From Synanceia verrucosa (taxonomy: Eukaryota > Chordata > Actinopteri > Perciformes > Synanceiidae), in contig CM056567.1 in NCBI GenBank assembly GCA_029721515.1, forward strand, positions 22,781,731-22,845,730: DNA of 64,000 nt. The letters are read 5' to 3'. The position numbers were made by a program, and so were the translations under genes. Each line of letters starts with the position of its first letter. The first letter of the stretch is position 1. The notes beneath the pieces are model-generated. The model was given only the letters and a program-made list of their open reading frames with translations, ran no database searches and was not told the DNA's origin. This document shows, piece by piece, positions 20,351 to 33,249 of the stretch.

Positions 20351-21758
20351 CGGTCATGGTCAAAAGTTTACATACACTTATAAAGAACATAATGTCATGG
20401 CTCTCTTGAGTTTCCAGTTATTTCTACAACTCTGATTTTTCTCTGATAGAGTGATTGGAACAGATACTTCTTTGTCACAAAAACATTCATGTTGGTTCTT
20501 TTATGACTTTATTATGGATCAACTGAAAATGTGACCAAATCTGCTGGGTCAAAAATATACATACAGCAACATGAATTAGCAATTTTGGTGACTTAGAAAG
20601 TAGTGTCAATGAAATGAGCTTCATAGCATGGCCTCTTAACTTCTTGTGAGTGATCATGAGTGACTACAGCTGGTGACTTCTCTGAGGCCATTTAAATAGG
20701 GCTCACTGGATACAAACACCCACAAACACTACAATGGAAAGTCAAAGGAGCTCAGCACGGATCTGAAAAAGTGAATCATTGACTTGAACAAGTCAGGAAA
20801 GTCACTTGGAGCCATTTCAAAGCAGCTGCAGGTCCCAAGAGCAACAGTGCAAACAACTGTTTGTAAGTATAAAGTGCATGGCACTGTTTTGTCACTGCCA
20901 CGATCAGGAAGAAAATGCAAGCTATCACCTGCTGCTGAGAGAAAATTGGTCAGGAGGGTGAAGAGTCAACCGAGAACCACCAAAAAGCAGATCTGCCAAG
21001 AATTAGAAGCTGCTGGAACACAGGTGTCAGTGTCCACAGTCAAGCATGATTTACATCACCATGGACTGAGAGGCTGCCGTGCAAGAAGGAAGCCCTTGAT
21101 CCAAAAGCAGCACCTTAAGACTCAACTGAAGTTTGCTGCTGATCACATGGACAAAGATAAGAGCTTCTGGAGGAAAGTTCTGTGGTCAGACCAAACAAAA
21201 ATCCAGCTGTTTGACCACAATGCCCAGCAATATGTTTGGAGGAGAAAAGGTGAGGCCTTTAACACCATGCCTACCGTCAAGCACGGTGGTGGTAGTATTA
21301 TGCTGTGGAACTGGTGCTTTACAGAGAGTAAATGGGATAATGAAGATGGAGTTTTACCTTCAAATTCTTCAAGATAACCTAAAATCATCAGCCTGAAGGT
21401 TGGGTCTTGGGCACAGTTGGGTGTTCCAACAGGACAATGACCCCAAACACACATCAAAAGTGCTAATGGAATGGATAAATCAGGCTGGAATTAAGGTTTT
21501 AGAATGGCCTTCCCAAAGTCCTGACTTAAACCCCATTGAGAACATGTGGACAATGCTGAAGAAACAAGTTAACAAATTTAACTGAACTGCACCAATTCTG
21601 TCAAGAGGAGTGCTCAAAGATTCAACCAGAAGCTTGTGGATGGCTACCAAAAGCTCCTAATTGAAGTGAAAATGGCCAAGAAACATGTAACCAAATATTA
21701 GCATTACTGTACGTATGTATGTTTTTGAGCCAGCAGATTTGGTCACATTTTTCTGTTC
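20351..21758 (+). mobile_element. Tc1/mariner element, family 2, 3' truncated
   Basis: Left end CGGTCATGGTCAAAAGTTTA follows TA at 20349-20350 and matches the element at 57247-59402. The inner part of the right repeat (AGCAGATTTGGTCACATTTT) is at about 21737, but the similarity ends near 21758, so the outer right inverted repeat is missing and the copy cannot be mobilised. Confidence 0.85.
20784..21585 (+). pseudogene. Tc1-type transposase, family 2, degraded
   Basis: Reading from NKSGKSLGAISKQL: helix-turn-helix region, then the DDE domain with Asp in LWSDQTKI. Frame is lost near ESKWDNED (about 21340). The rest resumes at 21400 in another frame with FQQDNDPKHTS and SPDLNPIENMW, holding the second Asp and the Glu. 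The proper N-terminus is also broken: the ATG at 20734 meets a stop after ten codons. About 340 residues would be usual. Confidence 0.9.
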
Positions 21759-22261
21759 AGGAATGACAGCAAATAACTGCAATTTAACATCTCTATCCAA
21801 AAATAACAAGAATATACCTTGATATTTTTTCAGTTTTTTTTTTTTTTTTTTTATAAAACAGTTAATTTGAAAATTCATGGATGACAACAATAATTATATT
21901 TTTGCATTAAAGATATCATTTTGATTAAAGTGCTTGCACATACTGGTGGATTAACCATCATAGAAACATGAAAATATTTTGGTAATCAGTAAATACTGTT
22001 AATTTAGGGTAGAGGTGGTAAACACCTTCCACTGCATGGTGGGATAATACCTTTGTTATGTTCTGTGTATAACCTGTTTCATGGTAACAATGTGGTGTTA
22101 AATAACATGCAAAAATGATATTATCATGACACATGCCCTTTAATCTATTCACCTTTGAATGAGATCGTTTTTTTCTCATCCTTTATGTAGCTCATAATGT
22201 CGTTTATACTGATGGTTTGGAAGTGATGCGCTAATATTTTCTTAATTCTTCTTCTGTATCT
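21759..22261. other. Intergenic, AT-rich, poly(T) tract
   Basis: Contains a long T run at about 21834-21852. No gene or transposon end recognised. Confidence 0.4.
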
Positions 22262-22642
22262 GTGCCAGACAGCTCACTGAACTCCACTATAGTTCAGAGG
22301 ATGATATTGCAGTTATTACTTTTTGTGACGGAGCGAGAGTGGTGGATATTCACTGTCACTATAAATCACGCATTTAAATATGGATTACGAGAAGTGCTAT
22401 TTCCACTGTGTAGCCCACTTGTTATAGACAGGGAATGTCGGACTTTCATGGACATGATGAGCACGTATGGTGTTGGGAAGAAGGGGAAGAACTGTGCTGA
22501 AAGAGAAGGGAACTGTGGCTGGACAGTTTATGATGCTCCATATCATAAGCCAGCCATACACCCTCAAAGGAACAAAACACACAAGCTTACCTTTGGAGAG
22601 ACTGCCGCCTGTCAACCCAACGGCGCGAATACAGTGGACTGA
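22262..22642 (+). other. Open frame of unknown meaning
   Basis: 126 codons preceded by CTGTATCTGTGCCAG, which resembles a splice acceptor. The predicted protein is Cys- and Trp-containing with no recognised domain. Length and composition do not exclude chance. Downstream is a SINE, so it may be part of an unclassified repeat. Confidence 0.2.
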
Positions 22643-22754
22643 ACTATCTGCTAGAGGAGTGGTCCCCTTAATTATTTTGTAAAAGGCTAAAGCCTATTGT
22701 CTAATCTGGCTGGGAGGTGCCATTATAATGTATTTGATGAGAACATGCACAAAT

Positions 22755-23095
22755 TAGAAGAAGAAGAAGAAGAAGAATTCCTTTATTGATCCCTCAGTGA
22801 GGGAAATTACATTTTTTTATATTTTTTTATATTTTTTTTTTTCAGTTGCACATTACACACAAGTTATGAACAAACACATGCACATGCATTAGAGGAGAGG
22901 TGTCAGAGTGAGGGGGCTGCCCCTTATCCAGGCGCCCCGAGCAGTTGGGGGTTCGGTGCCTTGCTCAAGGGCACCTCGGCAGTGCCCAGGAGGAGGAGCT
23001 GGCACCTCTCCAGCTACCAGTCCACTCTCCACATTTGGTCGACCCACCGATTCCCAGCCCAAGTCACTACAGACTGAGCTACTGCCGCCCCCCAA
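22755..23095 (-). mobile_element. tRNA-derived SINE (family 2), reverse orientation
   Basis: On the minus strand the head reads GGGGGGCGGCAGTAGCTCAG with A box TAGCTCAGTCTGTAG and a B-box remnant. It then has a body with CACCTCC...GGGCACTGCCGAGGTGCC and TTGAGCAAGGCACCGAACCC, ending in TCAATAAAGGAATTC and a TTC-rich tail at about 22756-22780. Related copies lie at 24885 and 53570. Confidence 0.8.
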
Positions 23096-23099
23096 ATAT

Positions 23100-24160
23100 G
23101 AATATGTATGTCTTTATACCTGGGGGAGTTGTTATTGGTGTACTTTTGTTGCCTTAATTGATATCCTTGTGTTTGGTTAGTCCCTATTGGGACGGGCCAC
23201 AGGAGGAAGTACCTGTTACAGGGTGAGGTGAGGTAGTAGAGCCTCGCCCTCTGAGGTGAGAGGCTGCTTAAGTATTTGCTTGTTAGTTGGCTGATTTCTG
23301 TTCATTTTTCAATATCTTGTTTGTCCACCTGTCGACAGCCTAACATAAATTTTGTCATTTTGTTTTGAATCCCACCTCCATGCTGGTCACTGCCTCTGCT
23401 GCTCAAACACCTTACCCTCACACTTTGCTTCATTATTTGGCAGCTGTAATTACTTATTTACTTAATGAATATATGAATAAGATGCATCGTTCTGCAATAA
23501 ATATATAAATCTCAAGGACTGCTATAAAATGAAAATGCTGCTTTTAATTCTGTATAATTATATAATTATTCAGCGTTGTGTAGCTCACGGGTAAAAAATG
23601 GAGGAAGAAATTTTTGCACATTTTCATATTCATTTCATGTCTCATTATGTTAAATAATTTTCTCTGAGTATTTTAGTTATTTCATATTGTGAATATTGTT
23701 ATTGTTGCAAATACTGACTTTAATACTGACTTGTGATCAGAGGGAAACAGTAATATTGTTTTATTTTACAAGAAGCACTGTCCCTTTAAGAGAGCAAGAG
23801 CTAAAGTTGAACCTGGTATGGACCATAGGCATTATTTTTTCTTAAAAGTTGGGGATGCAGGTGACTTTCAGTCGTTCATCGTGCTGTGATGGCGCTCAGT
23901 GTGTGTCAGGATGACCAGCAGACTGCAGCAGAGAGCAGAGCAGCACAAATGGCTGAACAGGTGGTCTCTGACTCTGGATGGATTATCATCATCAAATGTG
24001 TGCATGCTGATCCAACACTGGCATGGAGGGAGGAGAGCGCAGTATTCACTCACATCAGCAGATATGATCACACTCATGATGAAGACTGTCAGCTCACTGT
24101 CGTGCAAGCAACAGGTGTTTTTATTTCACAGGCAGAATAATCAAACAGGAGGGAAAGTCT
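23100..24160. other. Intergenic, no gene recognised
   Basis: Only short ORFs such as 23886-24140, which resembles no known domain. AT-rich between 23440 and 23780. Confidence 0.35.
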
Positions 24161-24540
24161 GGAGATGGGCAGGAGCTCTAGGGACGAGGGACAGGGTCTG
24201 GAGACGAGGGACAGGCTCTGGAGTCGAAGGACAATCTCTGGAGATGAGGGACAGGCAATCACACGGAACGAGGGACAGATTCTGACACGATGATCTCGCA
24301 ACAAACAACAACTGACAGGACTACATGAAGAAGGGGACCACAGGTGGAGACAATTAGGGCGGGGTTCCACAATCACAGACACAAGGAGACACAGGAGGCA
24401 GGAATCAAGAGATCTGAAACAAGAGGGAGACAGGGTTACCTTCAAAATAAAACAGGAAGAGACAGGACAACATGCAGGCACAAGACAAAAACGGTGAACT
24501 TAACAGAAACAGACAGACAGAGCCTGACAACACATGAAAT
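24160..24540. repeat. Purine-rich degenerate tandem repeat and dispersed repeat
   Basis: Units around GGACAGGGTCTGGAGACGAG repeat four or five times at 24180-24260. They are followed by AAAATAAAACAGGAAGAGACAGGACAACATG, broken here by small differences from a similar stretch at 61300-61530. Confidence 0.55.
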
Positions 24541-24884
24541 AGACAATATATGGTATAATATAACACACCGGATGCTAAACCTGCTTAATGACATTTAATA
24601 CATGAGCATCAGGCTGTGACCTAATTCTACATGTATTTTACTTTTACATTTTATATTCAGTTCTAAAACTATAAGGTGAATACTGGGCATTACCGACAGA
24701 TCTGTCATGTATTATTATTAAGTTATTTCATTGAAAATTTGGTTTGCATGTTAAATCACAGTAATAATGTATCATATCACCTAAAATATACATAGATGTA
24801 AAATTTGAAAATACAAAGATATGGTTAAGTAAAAAGTAGACATGTGATGACTGCAACACCCTGTGAGAGGCCAGGTGGTCCATT

Positions 24885-25150
24885 TAAGAAGGAAAAGAAG
24901 GAGAATTACTTTATTGATCCCTGGGGGAAATCCTTTTTTTTCAGGCCTTATTATTGACACACTCACAGGACCTGCCTTACAGAGATGTTAGTGGCAGGGC
25001 TGTCTTGGGCATTCCTGAGCAGTGCCCAGCAAGTGAAATAGTACCTCTCCAGCCATTAAGTCCACACTCCATACTTGGTCCATTCTGGGCTTGAACCAGC
25101 TGCTGATGGGTTGCTAAGTCAAGTCCCTACAGAATGAGCTACTGTTGCTT
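24885..25150 (-). mobile_element. SINE family 2, diverged, reverse orientation
   Basis: Contains the inverse landmarks of the family: CTTTATTGATCCCTGGGGGA, CAGTGCCCAGCAAGTG, CCTCTCCAGCCATTAAGTCC and CAGAATGAGCTACTG. More diverged than the copy at 22755-23095. Confidence 0.7.
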
Positions 25151-26058
25151 TTGGTGCTGTTCCCAAACCAGGCAATGATGCTGAGATGCTCCGATATAGA
25201 AAAACTACCACCTCAGGATTCAAAATGGTTGAGACACTGAAGGACTTTTTTCACCAAGGTGCTGACATGAGACGATTACAATAAATCTCCTGATGCAGAC
25301 AGAGATGTCTCCAGCTGCCCACCTTTTCCACGGGGCCCATTCATCCAGTCATAGGTTCTCCCCTGCTTCTTCCCAGAGCTCATTATTAACTCCTTATTTT
25401 TGCTCACATTCACACTGAGGTAGTTTCCATTGCATCAAACAGATTCAGGTCATCCAGGTCATGGTCACTTCATAGATCAGAGATGTTTCACCTCTCATCC
25501 AAGAGGAATGAATCTCTTGCAACTTCTTCTGTGACTTCCTGTAAATTCTTTGATGGCAGCAGACTTTTGCCACCATCCCCTGATGCTGCCGCCTGATCTG
25601 ACCACTTTCTAGACGAGGTACAGTTCTCAAACAAGCCTATTGTGAAGGTAGAAAATTGATGGATGGAGTTATTTTTCATAAAACTAATTTTTCATGGCTG
25701 GGGTTTTTTTCAAATCAGTCTTGGATTGATTAAAGATTAGCCAAAATATTGACTTTTGACTATGCATTATTAGTTTTTGCGTTTCATTCAAATGAAAGGA
25801 CCTGAAGAAACCACAGAAAGACACCAGAAAGCTCTGTGACCTGGCTGGTGGCTATTGTTATGCTGGCACACAGGTAATTGAGTGGAATGAGGTAATTAAA
25901 GAGCAGATGCTCTGCTGCAGGCCACAAACCACAGATGTCAATGGAAGAGGAGGGAATGTGGAAGCTTCTTGAACACGCCTTTGTTCATTTACATCACACT
26001 GTGACATAGCACCTGCAGCCCAGCACAGGAGTCAGTCATGCAGTAAAATAATGTTTCT
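25151..26058. other. Intergenic, no gene recognised
   Basis: Short ORFs only. Nothing supported by motif, splice signals or repeat structure. Confidence 0.35.
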
Positions 26059-26070
26059 ATGCTGCAGAGA

Positions 26071-26417
26071 AGGATGGAACAATAGTGTAGTGGTTAGCGC
26101 TGTCACATCATAGCAAGGTGGTACTGGGGCCTTCCTGTGTGGAGTTTACATGTTCTCCTCATGTCTGTGTGGGTTCTCTCTGGTACTCTGGCTTCCTCCC
26201 ACCATCCAAAAACATGCATGGGGATTAGGTTAATTGGTTAATTTAAATTGACCGTAGGTGTGAATGTGAGTGTGAGTGGTTGTCTGTCTCTATGTGTCCT
26301 GTGATGAACTGGAGACTTGTCCAGGGTGTACCCTGTCTTTCACCCTAAGACAGCTGGGATAGACTCCAGCCCCCCCACTGTCTTATGTGAGGATAAGAGG
26401 TAGAAAATGGATGATGG
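26071..26417 (+). mobile_element. SINE family 1 with perfect 12-bp target duplication
   Basis: ATGCTGCAGAGA lies directly before (26059-26070) and after (26418-26429) the element, the mark of target-primed insertion. The A box is intact (GTAGTGGTTAGCGCTG), but the B-box region is deleted between GGTGGTAC and TGGGGCC. The tail is GAAAATGGATGATGG. Confidence 0.93.
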
Positions 26418-26429
26418 ATGCTGCAGAGA

Positions 26430-27439
26430 TGATGTCACAGTGGATTATTATGGGACACTCTCAACAGTGAAGCTCAGCCAAATCTTCCTATCAGCCTCTG
26501 ATGGACTGGTGTTTTAGACCATCCCAGTGTTGGTTTTAGATGAGAGGAGGGGCTTCAGTTATTGCAGAGCACTGAGCTTAACAAGCAACAAGCAAGCACA
26601 TTTTATTTTTTAAAACAACCTCTGCAAGAAAAAACATTGAATGACAATGTTTCTTGACCAAAAATATGTTTTGTATCAGCCTTGTAGTGCAGAAACATTA
26701 CATTGGTTTGCATGCTGTGAAACAACTGCTTCTGCTTGGTTAGCATTAACCTCCACTCTCTGTGACTAATTCTCTCATCTGAGCTCTGCTACAGCTCATC
26801 AGGTAGCTCAATTTGGTACCGATTGATTTCACATGAATCGGTGCTCTGTAGTACCAACACAATTTTGTTGGTACCTTTAAAAGTACTGATTTCTGTACCT
26901 AGCCCTAGTGGTCTCTCTGCCTCAACAGGCCAGCAGACCAGAGGAGCTGGTTAAGACGTCTTTAGAGGGTGGAACCAGAATGAGACGGCAAAGAAGTGCA
27001 AAGACTTTTACTGTGAAGGGCTGTTTGGACAGACGTTTAGTACTTCCTGTCAGCTTTGTGATATTAAAGAGCAGAAAAGAGAGATTTGTTGTTTGTCCTC
27101 CTTTTATTACAATAAGGAACTTTACTTTGGAATTATCTGGTGACTGTCCTTTTTTTTTATTACAATAAGCAGCTTTACTTTGAATTTGTTCGGCAGTTTT
27201 CTTGTATCTCAGGTGATGGGTTACAGACCTGCTGCAGTAAAATGAGCAGTTTAGGTAGATATGGATGGATGGATATTACAAATGTCTGGAATGGTATTAT
27301 ATTCTGATAAATATGCACATTATAAACATTCATGATATGCAGTCATATCTGGTAACTTTGAAAACAGATAAAGCTCTGTGGGTTTGAACTGTTTCGCTCC
27401 ACATCCTGAGTCATGGTGCTGAAAAGCTGAGTTGAGGAT
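26430..27439. other. Intergenic with repeat fragments
   Basis: A TACCAACACAATTTTGTTGG inverted repeat and GTACCTAGCCCTAG near 26850-26910 suggest a MITE end. At 27055-27190 two copies of a TTATTACAATAAG..CTTTACTTTG unit are the reverse complement of the 51-bp tandem unit at 51000-51410. Confidence 0.4.
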
Positions 27440-27705
27440 ATTTATTATTATTTCCTCTTTCCACCCTAGACTCTGGAACAGTCTCCCCATTTCCACCTCC
27501 CGGACCCTTGAGTCTTCTCAATCTTCTCTGAAAACTCACCTCTTTTCCCTGTCATTTCATGTATGAGCACACTCGAGTCATGGGCACTGCAGTTCTTTTT
27601 GAACTGTTTCTCTTCCTATTTCACTGTTTTAATCTGCCTCTTTTGTTTTATGTGATCGACTGCTGTCGTCCTAAATGTGTTCTATAAATAAATTATGACT
27701 TGACA
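27440..27705 (+). mobile_element. L2/CR1-like LINE, 3' end fragment
   Basis: One frame reads LWNSLPISTSRTLESSQSS and then LKTHLFSLSF, the conserved C-terminal end of L2-type reverse transcriptase polyproteins. It is followed by a 3' untranslated part ending CTATAAATAAATTATGACTTGAC. Severely 5' truncated, as usual for LINE copies. Confidence 0.75.
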
Positions 27706-29472
27706 ACACCACATGACATTTCTGCTTGAAATGTTTTGTCTACAAAGTGGTGGAGGACTGGATGGACATGTGGACTGGAGGGACATGTGGACGGTGCTGG
27801 TGTTTCTCTCTAGCTGTCACTTCACCTCAGCAGACGTCTAGCTCAGCACCTGCTCCTCACACTGGGGGAGGGGGAGGCTGCTAGTGATAGTGAGGGGGGA
27901 AGGGGCTGCGAGGCCAAACGGGACCTTTTGTGTGGAGATGGGGGAAGGACTGTCTGTATGAATGTGACTGTACAGCCTGCTGATGCAGGGAGCGCTGTGC
28001 TGAACAGACAGCTCCGCAGACAAAAGCACTCAAAGTGGCTTAGCTATGCCTGTTATAACCCTGCTGCTGTGTCCAGCAGACCCTCCTCACATGTCCCTAT
28101 ACTGGTGGGCTGCTTGGCTGCTTGGTTCGTCTCTTTTGTCCTGACTGAGCATCATTGTTTTCCAAAGAAAAACTGGCAAAATCTGTCACTTATATTAAGT
28201 TATAGCTCCTCTATTGAGCTGCAACTCTCATAATCTACATGTGCAGTAATATTAATAATGTGTCTTTTCATTGCACCAGTTTATAGCAGTTTATTTATAC
28301 ATTGTTTACTAATCTATACTGTATTAGTTATTAGTCCCACATATATTTTAAAGGTACTGTACAGTGTTAAATTTTATTCCTTGTTTTTTTACTGAGATTT
28401 TCCACCTGTTCTATTTTTTTACAGATGACTGGTTTTTATTATTTATATTCTTTATATAGGTCCTTATTGCAATGTTGCTCTGTCTACTTTGCTGCTAGAA
28501 CACTGGATTTAAAAGGATTATGTTATTGTATTGGCTTGCGTGATGCATATTTCACAAGGCTGCAAACCACTGCAATGATGGGAGTAAAGTAAACTTGACA
28601 TTTGCCTCCCATTCACTTCCATTCTATACTCTAAAGTGCTCATTGTACAGAGACATGTTCCCTGCCAGGTTATAATATTCTTTTTTATACACACAACACA
28701 CATTAATAGCAGTAAACACAGTAGTAGTAGCTCTGGATCTCAGGTACATTGTAATGAAGTGCATTTAAGTGCTGAACTTAAGTACAAATTAAAAGTACTC
28801 AAGTATTTTATACTTACTTATACACCAGAAAGTGAAAGCAATTTACTGCACAATGAGTACCATAACATGTATTACTTTTAGTACTTCTGTGGCAGATCAT
28901 AACCCACCTGGCCAATCCAACACTGTAACCTATTAAATGTAGAGTTAAAGTAACTTTATGACTTTTTTCTGACTTTATCTGACTTTATTTTGGTTTTTTT
29001 TATTTTCATTACTGCAAAATGAAAAGGTTTTCCCTCAGAGATCATCTCAGGTGACGGTCTCTCAGTCATGACAATAACAAAAGATGGTGTCTGGTGACTT
29101 TGTGACATAGCATGGGATCATGGGAGATGGAGTTATATTTGTAGTTCATAAAAAGCTTGGTGTTCTCATCCTGGCAACGTAGAGTTTGTGCAGTATCGCC
29201 AAAGCCTGGGATGAGAATGGGCTCTAATTGTTGTGCTGAACTGTATTTTGGAACAGATAGCTGTCTGAACATGTTTGCTCAGTGTCATACATACAGACCA
29301 AACAGCAGCTATGGTCTTTGAGCGCAGATTTTGGTTTTCAGGCATCATCAAAGCCTAACAGCAGCTCTGCAGCACATAACTGCCCAAACAAGATGCAATA
29401 AGTTAACTAGATGCTTTATAGTATGCTAAGCCAGGCTAACCTAGACTGCTGTTTCTGCCCTTTTTCTTTCTC
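27706..29472. other. Intergenic, no gene recognised
   Basis: Contains dispersed-repeat-like stretches (AAGTACTCAAGTATTTTATAC near 28795; ATAACAAAAGATGG near 29070, similar to 34960). No coding evidence. Confidence 0.35.
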
Positions 29473-29476
29473 TTAA

Positions 29477-30817
29477 AGGGATACGCCACCCCCAGGCCAA
29501 ATTCAGTGTCTCCCCACAGTCCCGAGACCTAAATAAGTGTGTGAAAGCATTTTCCTGGCCACCCAGCCATTGTCCGAATTTATCAGAGCTGACCGCAGGT
29601 TGGTTCCGCGGCATAACTACATTCCTATGACCCCACAGAAATATTTCGGCCAAAGTGAATAAATGTACTCGATTTTCCCCCCCAAGTACTTTCCGTGTAC
29701 TGCTCATTTACTTCTAGTGAATGGCGGTGCAGATCACAACGCAAAGGGCTTGTCTTGTTCATTTTCTTTTGGGAACTATTTTTCGGTGCGGAAAAACACA
29801 GCCGACGCACACCACGGAACGTCATTGGGAAACCCCCCCACTTCCCCCCACAACACTGCGTAGCCACCATCTTCCTGCTACAAATACCATGACCACAGAG
29901 TGACGTCTAATCATGTACTGGGTGTAATAATAGGCTACTTACTCTGTAGACAGCTGCCTATTAGGCCCGCTTGGTGTGTTTTTCCTTTTCCAATTCACTT
30001 TATTGTGCCGGAAAAAGAAAGTGAGGACTGCGGGGTGAATCATTGCCGTGAAATCCTCGGTAGTAGTGACACAAACGCGGCTATCCTCTTCAGTATTCCT
30101 CTGCATCAAAGGTAGTGTTTCACCCCACTCAGCACAACAAAAACACTCCATTTCAGTAGCCATTGGTTGGCATTCTCCACACTTACACCATGTGTTCTCC
30201 TGCGCTCATCTGGATCACCTGGAGTAACGGGAACTTCCAGTCTTCTCTGATCTAAAGCCTGCAACTCCTCTTCAGTAAAGACTGGTTCAAAAAGATAGGG
30301 TCTGGGATTTTGGAAGTCCAAGTCTTCATCTTCATCCGTAATGTAATCTTCAATGTAATCTTCCATCTCCAACAACTCTTATAAGAGCAACTAAAAGCTA
30401 GCCAGTGCCACGCAGTAGAAGGAAGCTGTTGGCCTGGTCCAGGTAAGCGACGCAGTGTTGTGGGGGGAAGTGGGGGGGTGGGGGTTTCCCAATGACGTGC
30501 GTCGGCTGTGTTTTTCCGCACCGAAAAATAGTTCCCAAAAGAAAATGAATTGCGTTGTGATCTGCACCGCCATTCACTCGAAGTAAATGTGCAGTACACG
30601 GAAAGTAATTGGGGGGGAAAATCGAGTACATTTATTCACTTTGGCCGAAATATTTCTGTGGGGTCATAGGAATGTAGTTATGCCGCAGAACCAACCTGCG
30701 GTCAGCTCTGATAAATTCGGACAATGGCTGGGTGGCCAGGAAAATGCTTTCACACACTTATTTAGGTCTCGGGACTGTGGGGAGACACTGAATTTGGCCT
30801 GGGGGTGGCGTATCCCT
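29477..30817 (-). mobile_element. TTAA-target transposon with 370-385 bp inverted ends
   Basis: TTAA flanks both ends (29473-29476, 30818-30821). The ends AGGGATACGCCACCCCCAGG and the complement match almost without gaps for 29477-29861 against 30450-30817, apart from a 13-14 bp insertion near 29745. TTAA duplication is known for piggyBac and Kolobok superfamilies. The AGGG start favours Kolobok over piggyBac (which usually starts CCC), but the class is not settled. The centre holds a frameshifted coding region on the minus strand and no transposase. Confidence 0.85.
29939..30375 (-). pseudogene. P2X7-tail-like cysteine domain protein in transposon, frameshifted
   Basis: Starts MLEMEDYIEDYITDEDEDLD: an acidic N-terminus, then NPRPYLFEPVFTEEELQ, a segment often seen before the cysteine domain in fish repeat-encoded P2X7-like proteins. 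After a frameshift near 30190 the next frame reads NTWCKCGECQPM and MECFCCAEW, then CVTTTEDFTAMI. This Cys pattern is that of the intracellular zinc-binding 'ballast' domain of P2X7 receptors. No transmembrane receptor part exists. The remainder of the domain is missing where the inverted repeat begins. Function unknown and probably inactive. Confidence 0.55.
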
Positions 30818-30821
30818 TTAA

Positions 30822-33249
30822 AGATTGCATTCTTCATATTGATTAGGCACTGCTGAAAGGCATGCTGGGGTGCAGCAAACTGTGCTAGCAGCAGCATTAG
30901 CTGTTAAGCTAATATGCTCATGAAAATAAGATGGACAGTGAAGAAAAGGAGAGAACAGATGGAGATACATAACATGTACTTCAAATAAAGCAAATAAATG
31001 TTGTCGAGGTAAAGTTTTATGGAGGCAGTGAAGGCAACATAAATATGTGTGACTACATTAAAATGTGATTCTACACAGTAAACATGAATAGTCTGATGCC
31101 AAATCATGGAAACATTAATATCCTGTGATACGCCGCCCAACACTAAAGCCCACTACGGTCTGTTATGTGTGGGATCGCTGTGGATTATATCTCTGAAGAC
31201 AGAACAGGGACCTGATCTGATCTGGAATGGCTCGAGCCCACAGGCTCTCTGTGTCACTGATGCTCTGCTTGCAGCGCTCTGTTAAAATGGATGCACTGCT
31301 TTGATGGCAGTGGATCCTTGGTTACTGATGGTGGAGCTCAGCCATGAAAAGCAGCTCTGAGCTCTGATTGGAGCAGCTCATTCCCTGCTCCGCTCCCACT
31401 GGCTGCTGCCACAAATACTCTTGCCTCATTGCATACAAAGCTCCACCCACCTGTGCAAAGGAGGAGGAACCAAAGGGTGTGTTACTGGGACAGTCAGCCC
31501 TATGCGCTGTCTTACAGGCTGGATGTTTCGCCTTACTAATCTAGGATTTTAGTATTAGAGGGCATGTATAGTAAGCATGCAGCCACTCTGGAGTCACAGA
31601 CAGTGGGGAACATGGGAAACCTTTTCAGCATTTATTTACTGCAGGAATAACTTTTTATGATTACACATTTACCATACATTAATGGTTTAATAAGTGCAAA
31701 TATATTAACAATCATATGTACGGTTTATAACAGTTAACAGTAATATCCATCACTGTAACAGTAACCAGTTACCAGACATTTGATGGCTCAGTCCAAAGAA
31801 TTAAAGGATTAAAAATGAATTTAAATTAAATTAATAAATTAAAGGATGTATATAATGCATTAAATGATTTTACTATTACATGTGGCATAAATAAATCCAT
31901 TCACATGTAAATAACTATTGGCTCTGATTGACCAGCTGTTGTGTTGGACTTAATGTCAGGTCTAGTCAGGCTCAGGTCTACTGCTCTGTGGGTTGAACTT
32001 CATTTCATTGTTAGGTGACACTCTGTGTATTTCAGTACACAGAACAGGATTTACTACCATTACTAGTATGTCAGATGCAGTATGTGAGTGGGAGGGTCAA
32101 AGTCAGGACATAATATCACGACAAAGTAGTGTGCTGCATACTGCATGGGACATTTTATTACTGTAAGGACAGCTGCAGTATGCATTCAGAACATGGACTG
32201 TGGACTTTGTCACACTGGTTTATGGACAGTTTTGGCTGTCATCATCTTTTATTTAACCATCGCCATGTTTTTTTTTCTTTTGTTTTTATAGTGACACGAG
32301 AGGACGAGTTGAGTACAACTGAATGCTGAATAAAACATCTTTAGGTGACCAAAGAGGAAATAATTGACTTTCAAGACCTAAAAACTCACTGTGAAAGGGT
32401 TAAAGTTGTAGGGCAAGTATACAGACTTAAAGCTAGAGACTGAGACCATAAACTCATGTTTACAATGTTTACAAAGGCAATAAATCCCTGCTTCAGTTGC
32501 TTCAGTCTCAGGCACTTCTCTGACCCAGAGGTTTCTCATTCAGGATTCAGGATGACTGGTCCTCTAATTGAGCAGGATCTTTTTAGTTATTGATAATGTA
32601 AATTGAAAATGTATTGAGGTAAAACATGACAGGCCCACATGTCATTAATAAGAAAACAATAAAACCATTAAATGTAAAGGTGCAAAATTTGATGTTCAGA
32701 ATATTATTAGAGCTGCAAATCACTAATAACTAGAGGAGTAATGTCTACCTGAGCAGAAAATGTATGTTGAGCGTGTCTTTTAGTGCATGTGAGTGTGCCT
32801 CCCCACTCTCTCCCCACAAAATTATTGAAAATTATTGAAAATTATCGAAATTATTGCATAAACCCAATTAATCTACATTATTGCGCTAATTTCTGCAACG
32901 GTAACTCCGGTAACCTGGGCAAACTGCCTGAAATGTATTGCCACAGACATGCTGGCAGGTCATGAAGCAGAACTCCATTCAAAAAATCAAGGAAACTAAC
33001 AACACAGTCATAACTAATGATCAAACCTGCTGATTAAATTAGATTAAGCATCTTTTCTGAATCTGTCCAAGCTTCTCCTGGAATTCAACAAACTAATAAT
33101 CCACCAAAGAGCATCGTTAAAGTATTAATTTGTTATGTGAAATGGATGAAAAGGAAAAGAGAAAGTGATGTTCTTTTCATAAACACAGCTGTAAGTGTGG
33201 CTCTGTCTATGTCCTGTTACTGCCCACTTAAAATATAGAGTCTAAGCAT
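30822..33249. other. Intergenic, no gene recognised
   Basis: About 2.4 kb without a supported feature. Short ORFs have no splice or domain support. Confidence 0.35.

Noticed and set aside
29441..30856. Many overlapping ORFs in the inverted ends at 29.5-30.8 kb
   Set aside because: They mirror each other because the ends are inverted copies. Only the central minus-strand region has a recognisable cysteine pattern.
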